In this document: positions 59,514 through 64,000 of the stretch, piece by piece
Position numbering within the stretch: the first letter of the stretch is position 1
Layout: each line of letters starts with the position of its first letter
Source: Salinicoccus kekensis
Lineage (GTDB): Bacteria > Bacillota > Bacilli > Staphylococcales > Salinicoccaceae
Direction of reading: 5' to 3'
Assembly: GCF_900220995.1 (NCBI RefSeq)
Contig: NZ_OBQF01000005.1
Location: 124,001-188,000, forward strand
Length of the DNA stretch: 64,000 nucleotides
Notes under the pieces: generated by a model
The model's input: the letters and a program-made list of their open reading frames with translations, nothing else
What the model was told of the DNA's origin: nothing
Database searches by the model: none
Position numbers and translations under genes: made by a program

Positions 59514-60680
59514 TTATTTTCCTACGATCAGGTCGTTATGGTCTTTTGTGAATGGTGTCAGATATTCAAAGCCGTCTTCTGTGACGAGGACGCTGTCGCC
59601 GACCTGGGTGCGGTAATTTTCAGAGTCTGTACCGCCGTCGACCGCGAAGACCATGCCTTCTTCCAGGACGGCTTCGCTGTCCTGTGCGAGTTCGGGATAG
59701 GCGGTGTATGAAAAGCCTAGGGAACGGCCGGCCCTGAAAGGTACAGGATAGCCGTTGTCTTCTATGACATCTGCATATGCCCTGAAGACATCTTTGGCGT
59801 ATGCACCGGGTTTGATTTCAGATAAAGCGGCTTTCTGTGCTTCTTCCGCAATATCCAGCATCTTTTCAACTTCTTTGTTGATGTCCCCCACGAATAAAGT
59901 GCGGTCGAACCCGACGAAGAAGTTCTTGAACTCCGCAGTGCCGCAGTGGCAGATGAAGAGCGGCTCACCATGCTCGAGCTTCGTCATGCCGCTCCTGTGA
60001 TGGGTCATGGTGATGTCGCTGCCGGAGCTCATGATCTGCTTATTGCCGATGCCGGGATAATTGAACGGCTCGGCTTCCTGGTAATGTTCTTCCATCAGTT
60101 TTGCGGCGTGGCGTGTGCCTGCCTGTTTTGAAGCGAGTTCCACTTCATATTCATACACACCCGGTGCTGCGACTTTCATCGCACCTTTCAGCATCTCCAC
60201 GGCCACTTCGCCGGCATGCCTTGCGATCTGGATTTCCTGAGGATCCTTGATGCTCCTCAGCCTGTCTATCTCCTGGCCGATGTCGGATATACGGTCTTTT
60301 GGAATCACTTCACCGATGTAATCCCAGACGATCCTCGGGAACGACATGTAGTCGACGGCGACTTTATCATTTTTATATTTCTCCAGATATTTCTTCAGAG
60401 GCGGGCGCCATTCACCGTCTGTGCCGTCGGTCCACGGAATCACCGTAGTGACATCGGTCTGCCTGTTCGCCATCTCCTCTTCCATCGACGGTATGATGAG
60501 CACAGATTCTCCGTCCACGGTCTGGATGAAGATGTTCGGTCTGCCCCATTCGATACCGAGGGCGGCGTGATAGCCCGTCAGATAATATACGTAGTTCGGA
60601 TCCATCACGATTGCGACGGCATCACCCTGCTCCTGAAGTTTGTCGATGACCCGTGATCTTCTAGACTTGAAATCAAACAT
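59514..60680 (-). CDS. Creatinase-like M24 pita-bread hydrolase without metal ligands
   Basis: A 388-residue M24-fold protein. The N-terminal domain resembles creatinase/prolidase (YVYYLTGYHAALGIEWGRP). In the catalytic half, positions that hold metal in aminopeptidases are changed: the first Asp region reads ICHCGTAEF, the next FDRTLF, the His region GRSLGFS instead of GHGIG, and the C-terminal Glu region QVGDSVLV. Creatinase and its kin, which lack metals, show the same kind of loss; HHRSG near 230 could supply the catalytic His. So it is likely a C-N hydrolase on a creatine-like or betaine-type substrate. It follows a symporter and its partner in one operon. Confidence 0.82.
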   Translation of the reverse strand: MFDFKSRRSRVIDKLQEQGDAVAIVMDPNYVYYLTGYHAALGIEWGRPNIFIQTVDGESVLIIPSMEEEMANRQTDVTTVIPWTDGTDGEWRPPLKKYLEKYKNDKVAVDYMSFPRIVWDYIGEVIPKDRISDIGQEIDRLRSIKDPQEIQIARHAGEVAVEMLKGAMKVAAPGVYEYEVELASKQAGTRHAAKLMEEHYQEAEPFNYPGIGNKQIMSSGSDITMTHHRSGMTKLEHGEPLFICHCGTAEFKNFFVGFDRTLFVGDINKEVEKMLDIAEEAQKAALSEIKPGAYAKDVFRAYADVIEDNGYPVPFRAGRSLGFSYTAYPELAQDSEAVLEEGMVFAVDGGTDSENYRTQVGDSVLVTEDGFEYLTPFTKDHNDLIVGK

Positions 60681-60703
60681 TCTATCCCTGCTTTCCTTTG
60701 GAA

Positions 60704-61150
60704 TTACAAGTCCTCGCCCGTCAATCCTTTGACGGTGTCGACGAGGATTTCCCTGCCGTCCGCTTCAGCAAAGAAAAACGCTTTATAGACTGCCTGCTCC
60801 TTCACGATTTCAATTTCTGGATTCCTGAATGCATGGAACTTGAACATCACCCATCTCAGCACGAGCTTGCGGGCTTTTTTGACCGCCTCTTCATGTGAGA
60901 CGATGGCCGGCACAAGTGCCGATGGTTTGATGTTGATGTCCGCCGTTTCCGGGAACATGTTGGAACGCAGCGGTACACCTTTCACAAGGTCCACCGTGAT
61001 GACCGTCCATGCGACCCTCGGTTTCATGAACATCCGGGGCATGGACACCTTACAAAGTACGATAAGATAAGGATAACAAACCAGTTCCCTTCCGTTCAAG
61101 TCCATAGGTGTCTCTATCAGGGAGACTGATTCATATTCTTCGTTATCCAT
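60704..61150 (-). CDS. Soluble symporter-associated protein, uncharacterised
   Basis: A 148-residue soluble protein of unknown function. It aligns by eye with the C-terminal part of the protein at 8963-9526 (shared segments: YPYLIV, TVDLVKG, an E/K-rich helix, IEIVKEQ followed by FFFAEADGRE). It lies 14 bases after a sodium symporter gene and 23 before the creatinase-like gene. The repeated position after an SSS gene suggests a partner that controls or assists transport. Start ATG with only a weak upstream AAGGATG-type site. Confidence 0.75.
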   Translation of the reverse strand: MDNEEYESVSLIETPMDLNGRELVCYPYLIVLCKVSMPRMFMKPRVAWTVITVDLVKGVPLRSNMFPETADINIKPSALVPAIVSHEEAVKKARKLVLRWVMFKFHAFRNPEIEIVKEQAVYKAFFFAEADGREILVDTVKGLTGEDL

Positions 61151-61164
61151 ATCGATTCATCCTT

Positions 61165-62787
61165 TTATCCATTAGTCTGAAATGTGCTGGCCGACTTGAA
61201 GTCACGGTCGATCAGTTCCATGATGATTTCCTTCTCTGTCTTGTTATCAAGATTGCTGGCTTTCAGATTCCTGATCACTTCTTCATCAGAAGGCAGGAAT
61301 GAGAATCTGCCGAGTTCGTTCTTCTCGGTATATTTATCCCACAGGCGTTCAAAGTCATCGCCTTCAGGCGGCTTCGTCATCAGGCTGACGAGCACAATCG
61401 TGATCATCGCCGCGATGAATGCCGGTCCGCCTTCATAAATGTCGACCGGCGGCCAGAAGTACCAGATGACGGTGACGACAGGTCCCACGATCATGCCGGC
61501 GATTGCACCGGCCTTCGTGACCCTTTTCCAGAACAGGGAAAGGATGATCGGCGGGCCGAAACATGTCGCAAGCCCCGCCCATGCGAAGACCGCAAGCCAG
61601 AATACCGAGTCAAGCGGGTTCAGGGCGATGATGATCGCCAGTCCGCCGAGGGCCGCCGTCGCGATCCTTGAGATGAGGATCGTCTTGTCTTCCCTCAGTT
61701 CACCTTTTTTGAGAATTTTATTCCACAGGTCTTCTGCGATCGTCGAAGATGCGATCAAAAGCATCGAGTCGATCGAGGACATCATCGCAGACAGTGCACC
61801 TGCGATGATGATGCCTGCAATCCACCATGGGAACAATTCCACGGCCATCGTCGGGAAGATGTGTTCAGGATCTGCAAGGTTCGGGAATAAAGCAAGACCC
61901 GACAGCCCGATCAGTACAGCGCCGTAGTAGGCGACCATCATCCATACGATGCCGATCATCGCGATGCGCTTCACATCGCGTGTATGGCGCAGCGCCATAT
62001 AACGGACCAGTACGTGCGGGGATCCGTTGAACCCGATACCGATGAATAAGTAACTGATGATTGCGATGAGTCCGGCAAGCGTCAGTGCTGAACTGCCGAA
62101 GAACGGCGCAAGGAACTCCTGACCCATCATATCGGTGAGCTGATAACCCAGTTCATTGAAGCCACCGAGCTCGGTGATCGCTAGGATCGGCAGCACCAGG
62201 AATGCAAATGCCATCAACAGGCCCTGGATGAAGTCGGTCAGTGACACCGCAAAGAAACCGCCCATGATCGTGTAGATGATCGTGACGATGCCGCCGACGA
62301 TTACACCTGTCGCAAAGTTGACGCCGAGGACGACTTCAAATAAAACACCGAATGCCACAAACTGGGCACAGACGTATACGGTCATGAACACCGTCATGAC
62401 GACGATGGAGACCCATCTCATTATATGTGTATCATCTTTATAACGTGCCGACAGGAAATCCGGCACCGTGATTGAATTCTGAATTTCCGATAAGCGCCTG
62501 ATCCTCTTGGCGAAGAACAGCCAGTTGAAGATCGAGAACACACTCGATACGGCGTTCCACGCCGCACTCATACCCGTCGAATACGCTTCGCCCGGCAGCC
62601 CCACGGTCATGAAACCGCTCGACTCGGATGCTTTCTCACTCATGGATAATACCCATGGACCGAGTTTCCTTCCGCCGAGAAAGTATTCCGCAGACCCTTG
62701 AGTACTTATTCTCGCCGACCAGATGCCGAGGGCCAGAAGTAATATCATGTATATGATCACTATGCTTAATATGCCGATACCACCCAT
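61165..62787 (-). CDS. Sodium/solute symporter, PutP-like
   Basis: A 540-residue SSS transporter. Features are SAEYFLGGRKLGPWVLSMSEKASESSGF in the TM1-2 region (PutP-type), FFAVSLTDFIQG, NGSPHVLVRYMALRHTRDVKR and AIGALSAMMSSIDSMLLIASS-like sodium-site residues. It resembles the proline transporter PutP but the C-terminal tail (about 60 residues, charged) is longer. Operon context with a creatinase-like enzyme suggests a guanidino or betaine-type substrate instead of, or besides, proline. Start ATG at 62787, three bases after the small membrane gene. Confidence 0.9.
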   Translation of the reverse strand: MGGIGILSIVIIYMILLLALGIWSARISTQGSAEYFLGGRKLGPWVLSMSEKASESSGFMTVGLPGEAYSTGMSAAWNAVSSVFSIFNWLFFAKRIRRLSEIQNSITVPDFLSARYKDDTHIMRWVSIVVMTVFMTVYVCAQFVAFGVLFEVVLGVNFATGVIVGGIVTIIYTIMGGFFAVSLTDFIQGLLMAFAFLVLPILAITELGGFNELGYQLTDMMGQEFLAPFFGSSALTLAGLIAIISYLFIGIGFNGSPHVLVRYMALRHTRDVKRIAMIGIVWMMVAYYGAVLIGLSGLALFPNLADPEHIFPTMAVELFPWWIAGIIIAGALSAMMSSIDSMLLIASSTIAEDLWNKILKKGELREDKTILISRIATAALGGLAIIIALNPLDSVFWLAVFAWAGLATCFGPPIILSLFWKRVTKAGAIAGMIVGPVVTVIWYFWPPVDIYEGGPAFIAAMITIVLVSLMTKPPEGDDFERLWDKYTEKNELGRFSFLPSDEEVIRNLKASNLDNKTEKEIIMELIDRDFKSASTFQTNG

Positions 62788-62790
62788 ACC

Positions 62791-62946
62791 CTACAACCCC
62801 TTGTCATCATATTTTTTTCTGAATAAATCATTTTCCAGTTTTTCCATCTTCACTTCACGTGCATACCATATGGCTACGGAACCTATCATGAGAATAGGCG
62901 GCAGAATCAAAATCAGCCACCCGGATATTGGAAAAGCGTCCATCAT
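62791..62946 (-). CDS. Small one-span membrane protein preceding symporter
   Basis: A 51-residue protein below usual length cut-offs: one hydrophobic span (WLILILPPILMIGSVAIWYA, residues 10-29) followed by a charged tail. Start ATG at 62946 follows AAAGGGG by six bases. It ends three bases before the symporter start, so it is translationally coupled. Counterpart of the 69-residue protein at 7287-7496. Confidence 0.75.
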   Translation of the reverse strand: MMDAFPISGWLILILPPILMIGSVAIWYAREVKMEKLENDLFRKKYDDKGL

Positions 62947-63086
62947 GAACATCCCCTTTCCTCTATATTTTTAATGTTGAATCCCACGGTAAGCTGTCAA
63001 GTGAACACACCGAATAATTCTGATAATTATAAAAAGCGTAGCACATTGAGCGGCCTTAGTAAACCGCGGGGTGGATTATTATGCAG

Positions 63087-63134
63087 TTAAAAAACAGTCC
63101 TATGCCATATATTTATTGGCACAGGACCGTTTTG
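63087..63134 (-). terminator. Terminator of the PBP gene
   Basis: Minus strand GTCCTGTGCCA pairs with TGGCATAGGAC around an AT-rich loop, followed by TGTTTTTTAA. Confidence 0.85.
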
Positions 63135-63141
63135 AAATTTA

Positions 63142-64000
63142 TCATTCGAGGTCTCTGTAAGCATCGTGGATATCTGCAAATTTCTGTGCAGAATATTCAC
63201 TCATCCCGCGGTCCTCGACATCCTCGACATAGAGGGAGAGCATCATATCCTTCTCATCCTGGTCATAGCCGATGAACCATCCGGTCTCGGATCCTCTTGT
63301 GTCCTGGGACATTTTATTCTCGCTTGTGCCCGTCTTGCCGGCAAAGGATGCATAATCCCGTTCCATATCATCTGCATGGTAATCGGTGACGACGCTCCTC
63401 ATCGCATCCTCCAGATAGATGAGGTCGTCTTCATCCGCAATACCTTCCACCTGGACCTCGGCCTCAGAATCCGCGAGTATGCGCGGGACATAGACGTCCC
63501 CACCGTTGACCACCCCGGAATAGATGGCGGTGATCTGGAGCGGTGAGATCAACAGCTCACCCTGCCCGTATGCACTGTCTGCAAGCAGGATTTCGCTCTC
63601 GATGGTGCCGTCGTTCGACACCTGGCTCGTGTAGATCGGATAGTCGCTGTCATATTCCTCACCGATTCCGAGTGCCTCCATCCCTTCGACGAAGCGGTCC
63701 GCACCGAGGTCAAGCATGGTCTGGGCAAAGTAGATGTTGTCGGAGCTCGTGATCGCCCGGGAAAGGTCGAATTCGCCATCTTCCACATGGTAGCGGTTCA
63801 CGGTGTACCCGCCCCATGATTCGTCCGCCTGCCAGCTGCTTCCGGTGATCGTCCGCGTCGCATCACGGTCGAACCCTTCCGTATTCAAAGCCACGAGCGC
63901 GGAGAGGATCTTCTGGGTGGAGCCGGGCGAAGTCGCCCGGTTGAATTTGCCGAGCAGCGGGTTTTCTTCATCTTCCTCGAGCTCATCCAGCTCTTCCTGT
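63142..64000 (-). CDS. PBP2a/MecA-like class B penicillin-binding protein, partial
   Basis: The last 285 residues of a transpeptidase are visible; the N-terminus lies beyond 64000. Active-site motifs are complete: S-T-Q-K at 63910-63921, S-D-N in SSDNIYFA and K-T-G in FAGKTGTSENK (PBP2a has KSG). From memory of S. aureus PBP2a, long stretches correspond: EENPLLGKFNRATSPGSTQK to KEPLLNKFQITTSPGSTQK, DESWGGYTVNRYHV to DKSWGGYNVTRYEV, LLADSAYGQGELLISPLQI to LLADSGYGQGEILINPVQI. It cross-links peptidoglycan outside the membrane. Probably an ancestral chromosomal homologue; resistance cannot be inferred from sequence. More acidic than PBP2a. Confidence 0.9.
   Translation of the reverse strand, partial: QEELDELEEDEENPLLGKFNRATSPGSTQKILSALVALNTEGFDRDATRTITGSSWQADESWGGYTVNRYHVEDGEFDLSRAITSSDNIYFAQTMLDLGADRFVEGMEALGIGEEYDSDYPIYTSQVSNDGTIESEILLADSAYGQGELLISPLQITAIYSGVVNGGDVYVPRILADSEAEVQVEGIADEDDLIYLEDAMRSVVTDYHADDMERDYASFAGKTGTSENKMSQDTRGSETGWFIGYDQDEKDMMLSLYVEDVEDRGMSEYSAQKFADIHDAYRDLE

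Noticed and set aside
59206-59616. 136-codon frame across the 51-bp array
   Set aside because: It exists only because 51 is a multiple of three; no ribosome site, and it runs into the creatinase-like gene from the wrong strand.

Overview
The window looks like chromosome of a moderately halophilic member of the Staphylococcaceae, with Salinicoccus or a close relative as the best guess. The grounds are low-GC Firmicute signals throughout (strong AGGAGG-type ribosome sites, UUG/GUG starts, S-box and THI riboswitches, CcpA-type cre boxes), acidic proteins, many sodium symporters, an OpuAC-type glycine betaine receptor, and at the right edge a penicillin-binding protein whose motifs and surrounding text closely resemble staphylococcal PBP2a. 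Genus is an inference. There are no rRNA or tRNA genes and no CRISPR array.

Layout. 0-1.3 kb: AT-rich stretch with a decayed IS21-family istA. 1.5-3.3 kb: SglT-like sodium symporter. 3.3-7.2 kb: THI-riboswitch operon with a ThiY/ThiX/ThiZ-type transporter and an acyl-CoA-dehydrogenase-like flavoprotein. 7.2-9.6 kb: a module of small membrane protein, sodium symporter and soluble partner. 9.6-17.3 kb: an IclR-regulated operon with a TRAP transporter, a cyclic amidohydrolase, an MmgE/PrpD protein and an M20 carbamoylase-type hydrolase. 17.4-19.6 kb: creatininase-family amidase and amino acid permease. 19.9-23.9 kb: orphan OpuAC, then a saccharopine-dehydrogenase-like enzyme with an aldehyde dehydrogenase. 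24-25.4 kb: NAD(P)-binding protein. 25.5-29.8 kb: ureohydrolase, YjiH-type membrane protein and a RocR/TyrR-like regulator around a control region with three identical-architecture palindromes. 29.9-35.7 kb: S-box (SAM) riboswitch operon with an enolase-superfamily enzyme, a tripartite tricarboxylate transporter and an M20D hydrolase. 35.8-47.5 kb: AT-rich putative defence island, four genes on one strand. 47.7-51 kb: formylglycine-generating enzyme, sulfatase, and a second S-box that controls only a 63-residue protein. 51-57.4 kb: small envelope and stress proteins, a TDT transporter, a CzrA/CDF zinc pair and an ArsR/MFS pair. 57.5-63 kb: rocA-type P5C dehydrogenase under a cre box, a 51-bp tandem repeat, and a second symporter module with a creatinase-like enzyme. 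63.1-64 kb: PBP2a-like gene, cut by the window end.

How it fits together. Most of the host sequence serves uptake and catabolism of nitrogen- and sulfur-containing small molecules (guanidino compounds, cyclic ureides, amino acids, sulfate esters), each transporter next to its enzymes and regulator. Carbon control is suggested by cre boxes at four loci. Methionine/SAM control acts at two loci and thiamine control at one. The least explained parts are the defence island, the repeated symporter partner protein, the S-box-controlled orphan small protein and the palindrome-regulated ureohydrolase locus.
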